From the NCBI GenBank assembly GCA_008360975.2, contig CM039211.1, positions 26,860,745 through 26,924,744 of the forward strand: a stretch of 64,000 bases of DNA, in the 5' to 3' direction. The position numbers were made by a program, and so were the translations under genes. The DNA is from Lichenostomus cassidix. Its lineage: Eukaryota; Chordata; Aves; Passeriformes; Meliphagidae. Below are positions 46,942 through 59,049 of this stretch, one piece after another; within the stretch, counting starts at the first letter, position 1, and the number at the start of each line of letters is the position of its first letter. The notes under the pieces were generated by a model that saw only the letters and a program-made list of their open reading frames with translations, was not told the DNA's origin and searched no databases.

Positions 46942-47146
46942 GTTTCCAAGCTCTCAAAAGAGCTTCCTTATATGGGAATGCATTTGTCAACAAAACAGTT
47001 GAGTAATAGGAAGTCTCTGGTGCAAAATGACTCTTAAAACATTTATAGAAAAGCTTGTTTCAATTATTCACAAGTTACAAGTGAGCAGAAAATTTTTATC
47101 TGGAAAAAAATGCAGGGAACAAGTATCCCCGACAGGGAATCAGGGG

Positions 47147-47217
47147 GAAAAAAAACAACAAAAAACAAAATAAAAGAAAACAAAACAAAAAGAAAAAAAA
47201 AAAACAAACAGAAAAAG
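47147..47217. repeat. A-rich low-complexity tract
   Basis: A-runs broken by single C or G residues (AAAACAAAA, AAAAGAAAA). The overlapping short Lys/Asn-rich frame is an artefact of composition. Confidence 0.9.
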
Positions 47218-49490
47218 ATGACAGAAAGAAGAGCAAAATGTTATGGATTTCTGGTCAACAGCATTGAAGAAAGCAGAAATAGAAAACCCAGTCCTGCCAC
47301 ATGAACTCACTACAGTAAAGTCTCAGTCTGCCTTGAAGCAATGACAGCCTGCAATACAACAATGTTTCACTTCCCGGTACAATTTTATGTTTTCTTCTGA
47401 TGTAAAATTACTTGGCAGAAGGTTGTAGGAAGAGATAGAGAGGCTCTAGAGACTAGAGAACAAATGAAAAAGATTTGATGACTCAGTGAGAGCTGTAGCT
47501 TTCATGTTAATTTCTATAACAGTGTGAAGGTTCCTGACAAGGGCAGAAACTAGGTTTTAAAACATGGCATATTTTAGTGTATAACCAGATGATTCTCTGT
47601 CAAAAGACGAATATGCCCCTTTTTTTTTCCTTTCATTACTGCTGGTAGAAAGGAAAGAAATGGACCTGTTGGATGATAATGAGGTCAGACAGCCCTCACC
47701 TCATGTGTTTGTTGACTTGCAAATAAGATATGAACCTGCTCTCTTTATCTACCATCTTCAGTGATAAGGACAGGTTTAATAGTTTGGAATTTTCAATTTA
47801 ATCTCAGCATACGTAGAACCAGAATTAATTTATGGGCAGTCTAGTGGTCTGGAAATTGTCCCTCATGAAATAATTTTCATTCTCTGGAAATCATCTCATT
47901 CACTGGCTTGCTATCAGACTTGATACACTTGTGATTAAAATGAAAGAAAAATTCAACCATTTTTCAGTTGTAGCAAACACATTGACACCTTTTTAAGAAT
48001 CATCTGGAACTCAGAGGTCATTAGTGGTAGAATCATACTCATGATTTTAGCAAATGAATACATAGATCCTTTGGTTTTTAGATAAAAAACATGGTAAATT
48101 GATGTTATGAACAAATTCTATTCTTATAGAGCAGAAGGATGATCTGTTTAAGGAGCATAACATGTGTTGTATCTAGGACAAGCCAAGTCCCAGACCCTGC
48201 CTAAAAAGTGGTAGCTTTACAGTAGTTTGCAGTCATCCTAGAAACTGCATTACTATATGTCACATGATTGCTGCACACGGAAATGCAGTGCATCTTGCAC
48301 AGCCTGACAAAAGGAGGGTTTCTATGTAGGTTCTACTTATTTCACAGAAATAATTAATGCTACAACTCCAATTTAGTCTGTGTTCAGTGTAAAGTTTTAT
48401 ATTGAAAATCGAAGTGTCCTATGATTGCTTATTAGATTTTAATCATTTATACATACATTTAGACTGCTACTTGTGCAAATACATTATTCAGGAAAAAACA
48501 GCTTATTTCTATCTCATTTCAGAGACTTGATTGTTTTTGCTTTCTCTTTAGTTCACATTAGTTTGTTATGATATTCATTAACACGTTCCTAGAACTTAGG
48601 AGTCGAATGATCTATTAGTCAAGGGTTGTAACAGAAAATTAAAATGTGCATGCACTAAAATGAAAACTCTGCAACTAACTTGTTCATTACAATCTAAATT
48701 CAGTGAGATGTCAGCTAGACTTATGTTCAGTTTCTTGTAAGAGAGAAAGAACAACAAGAAGGGGAAAAGAGTGAGCCTCTGGTCCTTAGAGACTAGGATG
48801 TCAGAACTGTCACATTCCCTGGAAGTCATTGAAGTTCTCACACTTGTCACAGGAAAATTAATCCTTCATTCAGAGAGCAGACCATTCATAGCTGATCATG
48901 ACCCTTATTTTGGTTGCTGTTTTGTGGGACATATCTTCAAACCAGCTGTAGACTAGTTTCAGTATGGCAAATAAAGCATAATGGTAAAAGCCTTGCATTG
49001 ATATGCAGACAGTATTTATCACCCACATTATGTGAGATTTCAATCTTCTCAAACACGCATCTTTAAAGGAACATATTTAACAAAAAAATTCCTGCTACCA
49101 ATTATTCATTTCCTTTTTTCCTCTGTTTATGTATTCTTCCTCTACCCTCAATTACAGCATGTCTTACTCAGTGTATGCAGAGTTCAACAGCACTCTGAAA
49201 TAGCAATGTAACAGGCCCATTTAAAGTATAACCTATTCTACAATGCAATGTGTCTCCTAATGTGTTGGTAGTGCAGACTCCTGCCAAAGGGTGTCTGATG
49301 TCTTTTCAGGTAGGAGAGTGGGGGTAGGACTGGGAATGAGAGCATTTGTATTTGCCAACATCTTGGGCCCCTTAAAGGAATGCTAGCTACTGTTACTGTG
49401 TACCCATCTCCCCTTTCTTCCCTCTCCTTTCTCCTACAAACTGTGTGATGTGAACCAGGTGGCATTTAGAAGAGTCTATATTAACACTTA

Positions 49491-49508
49491 AAGTTGCTTA
49501 AGCAACTT
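49491..49508. repeat. Perfect 18-bp palindrome
   Basis: AAGTTGCTTAAGCAACTT is its own reverse complement. It is the longest perfect palindrome without spacer that I noticed. Confidence 0.95.
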
Positions 49509-51302
49509 AAGGTAATCATCCCTCGTGAATTATCCTTGCCAACTATAATTAGTACCAAGCTGTGAGCAAGTGGCTTGCTTGCTGAATAATCAGACTTAAT
49601 GCTACCCCTAGTTTATAAGTAATATCTGGAGTTTGCAGAAAGGATAGTGTGAATAGGATAGGAAGAGAAGAATCCAGCCCATTGGATTCACACATGAGTG
49701 TCCCTAGAGTGAAAATCTGCAGTAGGGAATCACTGTTTCCCCATAGAACGGGGACCAAAAATGGGAAAAAAGATTTTTTTTTTTTGTCTGTATTACTTCA
49801 CTTATATTTCTTTTTGTCTATAAATCCAACTAGATGTAAACCAGGCTCCCTGTGAAAGCCTTATTTTATTGTGAGTTACTCAGTTTGGAGAAGGGTGTGA
49901 GAGGGGTATAACCTGAAGTTGAATTTTTTAACAATCATGCTTATGGATATCTACAACCAGTAATTGCATTAAAAAATCCTTCACAATCCCTTTTTTCTGC
50001 CTTATGGCAACATTTTGTATTTTTCTAAAGCACATCTTCCACACTTGCACTCATGCACTGAAATGCCATTTTTTTTCTGGAGACAGAATCTTATTCTTTA
50101 GGATTTCTTTTACCACTCTGATTTTAATGCTGTTGCAAAATTTTTTTTTTTTAAAAAAAAGAGATCAAGACCTTTGAAAGATTTTAATTTTAAACTTTGC
50201 TGTCTTAATTTGCAAGAATGTAAATCAAAAACTAAAAAGGGCAGACAGACTTATTTTAATCTGATCATGGCATAGTATTTACTGCTTACTGGAAACTATA
50301 ATCAATTCCAAGAGATTTCATTCAATTTTTCTGTTCTTGGATAATGGAGGTAGATTGAACTGAAGAGTACAAATGACCTTTCACAACCATCCTTTATCTT
50401 TTTGTCAGAACCAGAGTTGATCAAAGCAGCAACTTTCTACAGAAACTTTTTCTCATGCTCCACATCCTTGTGAGACTGAAGTGGCTACTTCTGTACTGCT
50501 TTGACCCACCACTTGCTTCTGTGCTGGATATAACTGTGGTATGCTGATGTGGTGACATGCTACATTGTGCCCAGGTAAAAAACCTGCCCAAAAACAGAAG
50601 GAAGGGGTCAAGGTTGAAAACAGTCCTATTATACTTGAGAGTTCATTGTGATTTGTTTCTCTACAAAAACACAGATAATTTCTGACATTCTGCCACAAAA
50701 ATGTAGCTAAACTGACAGCATAATCACATGTGCTGATGCAAGGAGATGGATGCATATATACTCAAGCATTAGAATGTCCATAACGATGATGGTTAATTCA
50801 GATAACAAGCATCTAATCACAAAGGTTAATAGAAGGGCTGTGAATAGGACTTGACAAAAGGCCACTTTAAATCATGAGAAAACATTATTCTGTTTGAAAA
50901 GCTGAGACAATGAAATACTTTCAAGGGGAGGAATGTGCTCAGCTGTTTCCTTCTCTGAGAACTGTCATAGAGAATATTTTCTGAAAGTATTATCATAATG
51001 ATTTTTCATTACACTGCATTACTTAAGAATACTCTTATAAATTAAACAACACTGGGTATTGAGAAAAAAGTAGATCTTGCTTGTTAAGTATGCTCAACTA
51101 GGTACATGTATGAAGAAGGATGGGGAAAGAGTGAAAGATCCAACACACAGGAACAATACAGCAGGATATATATGTTCTGTACGAAATTGTGTATTCAGTT
51201 TTCGTCAGGAAACAGATGGTGTTGATTGCAAGCAACCTCAATAATATTTGAGGTGTAGACCCACAAAACTTTGCTTCATTTAAATAATAAGTCATATAGT
51301 CA

Positions 51303-51690
51303 TATCATAGAACAGTACAATAATCCAGGTTGGAAGGCAGCTTGAAAGGTCTTCTGGGCCAACCTTTTATGGGAAAGGGATCCTAGATGAGATTTATCTA
51401 GCATTCTGACAACTTCCATCTTGAGAACCTCCCATAATGGCGACTTTATCACATCCTTTGGGGAGAGTATTCCAGCGAATGATTGCTCTTAATGCAAAAA
51501 GCTCTTTCACATGTTGAGATAAAACATCTTCCAGTGCAATTTGTACCATTTACCCTTTGTTTTCTTCATGTAACTCCTACTAAAGAAAGTCTCCATTCTC
51601 TTTGCAACAGCCCTCTAAGTATTAGAATGCTGAGATGCACCAGCCTATTGTAAACTCAAACCACTCTCTGTTGAAAGACAGATTGATCTA
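51303..51690 (-). mobile_element. CR1 3' fragment, antisense
   Basis: The plus strand starts with ATATCATAGAACAGTACAAT (tail octamer region) and a diverged CR1 3' signature, CAGGTTGGAAGGCAGCTTGA at 51,327. It continues with CATCTTGAGAACCTCCCATA (51,418), ATGATTGCTCTTAATGCAAA (51,479), CATGTTGAGATAAAACATCT (51,510), 'TGCAATTTGTACCATTTACC' (51,535) and 'CAACAGCCCTCTAAGTATTA' (51,605). The same 3' UTR type ends the long copy at 59.05 kb (GTTGAGATAAAACCTCTTCC). Non-coding. Confidence 0.9.
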
Positions 51691-54609
51691 CTGATCCAAA
51701 CATTGATCTACTTTAAATGTTTTTTGTACAAGGAGTACAATTGTTCCTGTTAATAAATGCATTTTTCTTTACTTATTTTTATTCAGGATTTTTGTTAGGA
51801 TACCTTTTGAAGGAATATTAGAGAGTATCTAATATTTTATTAGAAATTAGATCTTAGAAAATATCTAATATTTTCTATTACAAAGAGTGTATTGAAAGTG
51901 TTTAATCATTGAGGAATTTCTTGCTGTTTCCAAAATAAATATTAACATTAATGTAGGTTTTATTTAGCCATCAAACCAAGGGTTACACTACAAATAATGA
52001 TCCATCTTTTTGAAAAGATGCAAATTCTGGTAAGTTGGTGTAGGTTGATAGGGGTGATTTAGACAGGCTGACATGAGAGAAAAAAGGTAGCATAAGAGAA
52101 GCGTTCTTAAGTCTAATATGGGAAGAGCATTTTCTTTTTATCATTAAATCTCTAAATATCAAATAACTAATCTTTAACATCAGCTACATGACATCTAAGT
52201 TTTAGAAATCTCTAATATTTTCTAAATGTCACCTTGATTTCTGAGATTTACTGCTTTTTCTGGAATGAAAATATAGCACTTATCACTATAAGTAAGAGAG
52301 CTAAAAAATTCTCATAACTCTAGTTCCTTCCTTAATGGTGGATTAACAAGTGGAAGACTTTTATACTCAAAATTTACTTAGTAAAGCAAAAAATTGAGAC
52401 TTCAAGGTCATATTTTAATCATTCTCAGGATCTACCAGAACTCTAACCTTCACGTATTTTCATGGTATAATTAATAACACAGCAGCACATCAGAGCTGTT
52501 TTCTTCTTTCTTATGTATGTTTTTATGTATGATGTGTAAGCAAAAGACTTCACTGTATGGTTTGATCACTTTTACCTTTGAAAAATAAGTGAAAATTAAT
52601 AGTTGTTCTTTTCATAAACTTTCAAGCCTTGGAATCTCAAGGTCTTTTAATCTATCAAAATACCATGGCATACATAAATATTGTATCATTAGCATACGTC
52701 ATTTAAAATTAAAGGTACCACTAAAATAATGTCCTATCATCTTGTGACAGTTGTAATCCTAGGAAAAGCATAAAACCTGGTTTACAAACACTTTTACTGT
52801 CATACTGTCAGTTCTTAAGACAAATTTTACCATGCATTAATATGGCAGGATGACTGTATATCAGATTGAAATGCAATAATCTCAAATGATGCTTTTCATG
52901 GTTAGGCTGATCTACAAACCTAGATTGCAAGTGACATTCCAGTTTGTATGGCTGTTACTCAGTAGATGCTCTTGTGCCTCATATACTGATATTATAGCAG
53001 CATGTAGGTCAGGACAATAAAGCATATGTATGCCTGGTTATATTGAAAACAAGGCAGAATACTGATTTTGAGGACTGCTGCATTTTAGGTTTTGTGAACA
53101 CAAAGCTGTTGCACAGTACAGCAAGGGAATTTCTCTATCACCTAGGGCCACTTAGAGGATTAAAAATCATGCACAATATCAGCTTTGAAACAGCAGAGAA
53201 ACAAAAATAACTAAATAAAATTTTCTCTCAGAGAGTGGGGCTGATATTACTGCTGCTACTACTAGTATTACTACTGCTTCTACTATTGCTAATATTACAG
53301 TAGACAATGCTTAAGATTGTTTTTAATTTTTTTTTACTTTTTTATATATGGGTTTTTATATATATAATCAAAAATATATACTTTTGTATATTTATATTGC
53401 TCATTAGACTTAGTCCAAACCTTTTGCTGAAGCTCTGCCTAGCCACACTGAAGCTATTTCATCTTAATAAAGGCATCACAGCAGGAAAATCTGTGCACAG
53501 GTGACAGGGGTGGGAAAGGGTAGATAAACAAAAAGGAAAAGGTAAGAATACTCAAACAAAACAGGAGAAAGGACTGAATTAATTTCTGTTTTCCCAACTG
53601 TCTTTGTTTTCTGGGCAGCATAACATAACTGTATAGTACTAGAGGGCTGATTGTGGTAAGGACATTACAAAAATGTTGTCGTCACTGGCATTCAGCTTCA
53701 GCTCTGTTTTGCCTCCCACATGGCTTTGGGAAAGTCTGGAGCACAAATTACTCAAACCTGGAGCTGGCAGCTGCAGCTTTTCTGTTTCCACTAAAACATT
53801 TGAACTGTGCACCTGAGTCCAGCCTTTACTCCTATAAATTCCTACAACAAAAGGCAGGGCTTATAAACAATGTTGAAAGAAGAAAATAAGAAAGGAAGAG
53901 AGTGGATGAAAAGCGATGGAAAACTGTATTGTTGAAAACCAGATAGGTTCAAGCAGAAAGCTGAAACAGTAGCAGAGATCAGTAAGAAAGCATTGAATCA
54001 TGAGACTGAAGGAAGCATTGTAAGTATCAAAGTGTGGACTTTGAATCTGGCTCTTTACCTCCTGTTCTTGGCAAAAAGAACTTTAAAGTAGAATTCTCTA
54101 AGTCTTACTCTTCCAACTTAATGTTCTTGGTGTAGAAGCAAAGGCTGAACTGCTTGGTTGAGCAGGACTCAAGATACTGTAATTTTTTCCGTCCTGGGAA
54201 AGGTGAAAACTGAGAGACCTGCACACTCCAAGGTCGAAGATGGCTGCACAATTCTTATGATATTCATGGCCATGTTTTAAGATGTCAAAATAGGTTATAT
54301 TGGCATTAAGTTTGCATATTTGAGATTACAATGTTTATATTCTAACTACGGCCTGCATGCTTATCTTTTTGTCACCATCATAGTAAGTTTGTTTTGTTCC
54401 TTTATCCTCTACAACCCATCGAATACTTTGTTTTGAATGGTACTGAATAATGGATTTCATGTTTATTCATTTTCCTTTCTAAATGCATCTAGCGAAGCCT
54501 GACTGATTTTTGCCTTTTTCTTTTATATATTGTCTGTATTCTTCACATATACATTTGTAGCCTGTTATTGTATTAGTAGCTAACTCAGTAGTTTTTCCAG
54601 TAGCTTTCC
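51691..54609. other. Unique DNA with small repeats, no gene seen
   Basis: A direct repeat TATCTAATATTTT (51,826 and 51,862) overlaps a perfect 10-bp inverted repeat (TAGAAAATAT / ATATTTTCTA, 51,855-51,877, 3-nt loop). A degenerate ACT/TACTGC triplet run lies at 53,246-53,299, and an AT-rich tract at about 53,320-53,398. Confidence 0.5.
53246..53299. repeat. Degenerate ACT/TGC triplet repeat
   Basis: ATTACTGCTGCTACTACTAG followed by ATTACTACTGCTTCTACTAT: imperfect triplet periodicity for over 50 bp. Likely an old, decayed microsatellite. Confidence 0.85.
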
Positions 54610-54984
54610 ATTTGCTTTCCCCAGACAGAACAGCCAAACACATTCCAGGGGTCCCAATCCTATCTTGGTTCTTCCTGGCTACCAAGGTCAAACAAACAGC
54701 TCTTAATTTTCATGAACAAACTACAGCTAGTGCCATGGGGGGCTCCAGAAAAGGGTTGAACCAGAAGTGGGAATTACCTCATCACCTGTGCTTCTAATTG
54801 GGAATTGTTGTCAAATATGCTAATTAGCCAGACTTATAAAACTGTATTCACCCAGTGAGGAGGGGCTTTTGTGGATGTTTTTCTATATCTGCCCCTTGGA
54901 GGCCTTCAATAAAGACCAGCTTTTTTATTATCTCCTATACTACCCAAAAGTGTGTTGTTTCATTTTTAGTGCCTTTAAGGCATC
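54610..54984 (+). mobile_element. Probable solo LTR, plus strand
   Basis: The order of signals is that of a small LTR: a U3-like part with GGGGGGCTCCAGAAAAGGGT at 54,737 and CAAATATGCTAATTAGCCAG (54,812), a TATAAA box at 54,835-54,840, AATAAA at 54,908-54,913, and a downstream T-rich part. The TATA-to-poly(A) distance (about 70 bp) fits a short R region. No terminal inverted repeat or target duplication could be fixed, so the ends are estimates, and the LTR family is not recognised. Confidence 0.6.
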
Positions 54985-57032
54985 ACTAGTAATAAGGAAG
55001 ATAGGTTTAATGGGGGAAAAAAGATTGGTATATGAGTTGCATTTTCCTTGTTAAGAAAGAACAGAAATATTAAAACACTGAGATGTAATATAGGACGCAA
55101 AATACCTTCCATATTAGTTTCTGTGTCAGTTACCTGGTGTACTTGTAAAAGGTTAATTTTCTGTTTCACTAGCATGTATCTGTGTAAGCCAAATGCATAA
55201 GCATGTTCAGAAATAATTTGTTCCCACTCACACTTTAATTTTGTGTAAACTGAATCAACAAGCTACACCTGGATTGCTTTTAGGATTTCACTTCAATGCT
55301 TTCAATATGCCCTACACTCCTAGAATTAAGAAATTCACAGATGAGATCTGTCACACATTTACTGATGATTGCATGTTTTCTGGTACAGATATATTGACGA
55401 TAGTTGGCAAACCTTTCTGGCTGTGTGTTGATCATTCTGTCTTCAACTACCTTCATCCTCAATTAAACTTTTGTGGTGTGACTATAAATTGATTTTAATC
55501 ACCCTAATCAAGGACTACCATACACTAATTGTTCAATATGATTGCACTGTATATTTACAACATAAGATTTTCAACTTACATAACTTCCAACTCTGTCTTA
55601 ATTGATAACGTTAATTAAATTAATTGAGGATTAAGTTACCTTATCTTAATTTCTGACATACAGTTTACTATTTTTTCAATAAGAAAGTCATTATCATTCA
55701 TTAGATAAGCCTCATGATTGTTTTCTAGTGCAACACTGGGAGATGAGGGCATATCACAGGTTGTTGAGCATAAACAAAATAGAGCATTTAGTGGATACCA
55801 AACTATTTTTAAGGTGTAGCACATGGTCAGAACACATTTTTTTCAAGACTTAAATACATATGAGGCAGTGCTATGATGAATATTTTTAAAATTCCCCTTC
55901 ATTTTTACATCATTTGAGATCTGATTGTCCATACTAAGTATTGATCTTATTGTTATATTTGAGAGGTTATTTTTTTTCATTTATTAAGGGAATACATCCA
56001 CCTGACAGATTAATTTCTTTTTTTTTTTTTTCCTTAAAGGAACATCATTATTTACTGCAATAAACAGCTTTGGTGAATCTAGGAATAGCATGTTTCATCA
56101 CAGCGGAATGAATTCCGTGGTGTCGAAGTAACATTGAATATAAATTCTGCTATCTAGAATCTGAGCAATAACACCGAAATGGCCTTCCCATTTCCCTGCT
56201 GGCTGCTGTGCATGAAATGTCAGAACAGATCAAGAGTGATGTCCAAATTACAAATGACTGGAACTAATGCGGTTAGATGAGGGCTTGTCATGAATGAGCT
56301 ATGGCACAGTTGAACATCTTGGTTTCAGCTGAAGCTGAATGCAAAGAGAGGTTAAAATTAGACTGGTCAAAATCAGATTGGTCTTACAGAAATGTGAGAT
56401 TCGTGTTTCTTCCACGCAAGCAATGAGAAATTGAGCTCTGTGAAGAGATAGGGTTGGGGTGGGGAGGTGATTGAACTCAGAGATATTGTAAAGTTAAACA
56501 GTGACTGTCCTTTCAAGGGAACACAGTCATTTTACTTTTGTTTAAATTAGACTGAGGTGTCCTCATAGAAACAGTGTTTTCTGTCTTTCAGTGTTTTAAA
56601 TAAATACATATATTGCTACTCAGATGTAGCAAGTTGGCTGCTCAGAGATGTTAAAAATGCGTACTGCTACCCTTACAAAACAATAAGACATTCTACCCAA
56701 TTTGGACAAAAATCAATTCATAGATTTTAGATGATATAAAACTGCTACTTAAGTATGCCCAGGCATGACACTTTGCACAATACTTCCATCTGTAAATCTG
56801 ATGAGGGGAAATCCATATTTAATCCTGATGATGTTGGTCATTATTTGGACTCACTTTCACTTTGAGGGAATGAAAATAGGGACTATGTACAACTGAGACT
56901 GATACCAGTAAGAATTTGATGGGTTTTTTCAGCTTCCACCACTTTATGAACCAAGGCTTCAAAAATTATTATGCTTTGATTTGCTTACTGCTCTAAACAA
57001 TGAAAATCTCCTGATAGCTTCTGAGCACTTAC
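54985..57032. other. Unique DNA, possible conserved non-coding stretch
   Basis: Nothing gene-like. 56,090-56,420 has a denser, less AT-biased texture with several CpG sites and a small dyad CGGAAT/ATTCCG (56,104-56,117); it resembles unique non-repetitive DNA of the kind that can hold regulatory elements, but this is only an impression. A T-run lies at about 56,017-56,030. Confidence 0.4.
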
Positions 57033-57080
57033 GTTTAATTTCTGGCTCTCGGGGTGAAAAAAATTTATTTGGCTTCCAAA
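57033..57080 (-). CDS. Candidate short coding exon, unknown gene
   Basis: A 48-nt minus-strand stretch lies between a good acceptor (pyrimidine-rich CATTCTGTGCATTTTTAG) and a GTAAGT donor at 57,032-57,027. It is phase 1 at both ends and open, reading roughly WKPNKFFSPREPEIK with a split codon at each side. The upstream frame stays open (a hydrophobic 'MPAIWICICLSAFCAFLV' segment), so the exon could also start further upstream as a first exon with a signal-like sequence. Joining it to the candidate at 46,025-46,144 would keep frame, since both borders are phase 1. It is so short that chance is a serious alternative. No family was recognised. Confidence 0.2.
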
Positions 57081-59049
57081 CTAAAAATGCACAGAATGCT
57101 GACAGACAGATGCATATCCAAATTGCAGGCATGTATATGTTAGAATTTTGGTAGTGGTCTCTCTTCAACTGTGTAAAGCTCAGTATGGTTTAATATACCT
57201 TCGTCTTTTGAAGATCTGTGCTTTGATTTTTCAAGTTATTTATATTTTTAGCCAGTTTGTGGCTTTCCTTAGTAAACACTTCTACAAATCATCTCCTGGA
57301 GCAGAACAAACTACATGTGATGTATGCTGCAAAGCCCAGTTTTAATCATTTGTCAAGGATCCCATAGAAGCCCTGTAGCAGAACTGCCACCTAAAATTGC
57401 TCAGCTGCTTCAGCTGAACCATCATTCTTTCTTCTTGTTTCTCCCACCAGACTGAAGCAGTGTTTGCCACATTCATTCATAAACTCTAGGTTGTTCAACA
57501 AGTTAACCTGAAGCATATCGGCAATATCCTCCTGGATTCAGCAATTCTGATCTATTTTTAAGCCAGGGCAGCCTGGTTACATTAAAGGATAAAGGGGCCC
57601 GTGGATTACTTGACTGTGTGTTTATAGACAGCATTATAATCTTCACAAGCAAGATATATGGTACTGCTTCTCAGCTTCTAAGTCATTTATTTTCAAAATT
57701 CTGAGTGCTTTGATTTATAACCTTAATTATTAAGTCTGATCATAGAAAATAATAATGGACAGGGAGTATGTTGCCGTTTTGATACAGATGTGCCTGAAGT
57801 CTAAAATTTCTCATGTGTTGCAAGGGACTGTGGTCAAAAATCCAGCAAACCACTGGGAAAGTACTAAGTATAGGAGTTTTGCTAGCGTTGAAAGTGCTGT
57901 CATACACACTTGTTTAAAGTTATAAAAATTAATTTTTCCAAAAGCAATGAAACCTTTCCATAATCTTTCTTTCTTTAAATATTTATAAGGGTGAATATGG
58001 ATAATTTCCAATTAACTTCCCTGGGTTGCAACATTTACAGGAAAATGCTAATTGCAGTAATATCCACAGCAGATTCATATGGATATAACATTTTATTTTT
58101 CAAGTGAAATTTTTTAGTACTATACATTTGTTGCATACTTATTTTTTACCAGATGATTTTGTAAATGTTCCAGTGTATGAGGAATTGTTATGCTAATATA
58201 TATTCAGAAATTTATTGGTGCATATTGAGCAAGGATATCCTGAATAGAAGAAAAAAATATTAGAGTCATTAGTAGATAGTGAGGAATGTATGCCTAAAAG
58301 ACATTTGTACTGCTTCCTAGATAGGAATAGGTGTATTTAGATTAGCTAAGTAGTGAACTGTAGATGCAGAACATAAGTATAAATTACTCCATTTCCAAAT
58401 AGGTAAGAGTTCTTCCCTGTAAAATGGGGGAAACATTGTGAGATATGCTAAGATAAGTCTGTTATTTCTGTTTATGACTATTTCAGCTGATTAATGAACA
58501 CATATAAAAGTAAGTGTTAAATTATCTTTTATCAAAATCTTCAGAAGTTTAATCACCAAGACAAACACAGATGTTTCTACCTCCTAAAAAATTCACCAAA
58601 CCAATGTGGAGGGGCTACATTAATGTGGATTCTTGTATTGATTCCTCCATACTCATTCTATTAAACACCTATTTAACTGACTCCAAGACTTATGCAACCC
58701 TAATAGAGCACTAAACAAAAAAATTATATTTGTTTGCAGTAGTTCTTTTCGCTTCCTCATATTCTCAGATTCCAAGAAAGTACCCAAATGAGGCTTAGAT
58801 ATAATACAAAAGTAGATCTAGTCTGGCAAACTGATATGTTATTTGAAGATATAAAAAATATAGAACTGTGTGTTGGAATAATTAGTTTTTTTTTTTTAAA
58901 CATGTCCTGGAAAATAGCAGATATTCAGTACCACATATCTCTGCCTTGAAAACAAAGGGATGGGATGTAGGTAGATTAAAATATATGACAGAAGTTGGAA
59001 GTGGTTGCAAGTGACCTTAAAATATAATCTAATCTAATATTTAATCAGA
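57081..59049. other. Unique DNA, no gene seen
   Basis: AT-rich DNA without recognisable repeats, apart from a T-run at about 58,885 and a TC microsatellite at about 59,078-59,090 next to the CR1 end. Confidence 0.5.

Larger units (their letters stand above)
46145..51302. other. Unique DNA with simple repeats, no gene seen
   Basis: Holds the AT-rich tract at 46,820-46,941, the A-rich tract at 47,147-47,217, a palindrome at 49,491-49,508 and a T13-A9-like run at about 50,140-50,162. The minus-strand 100-codon frame at 50,453-50,755 has no recognisable motif. No exon was supported. Confidence 0.5.

Noticed and set aside
55125..55175. Minus-strand 46-nt exon-like segment with CACAG acceptor and GTAACT donor
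   Set aside because: Asymmetric phase, very short, non-consensus donor; such sites are expected by chance.
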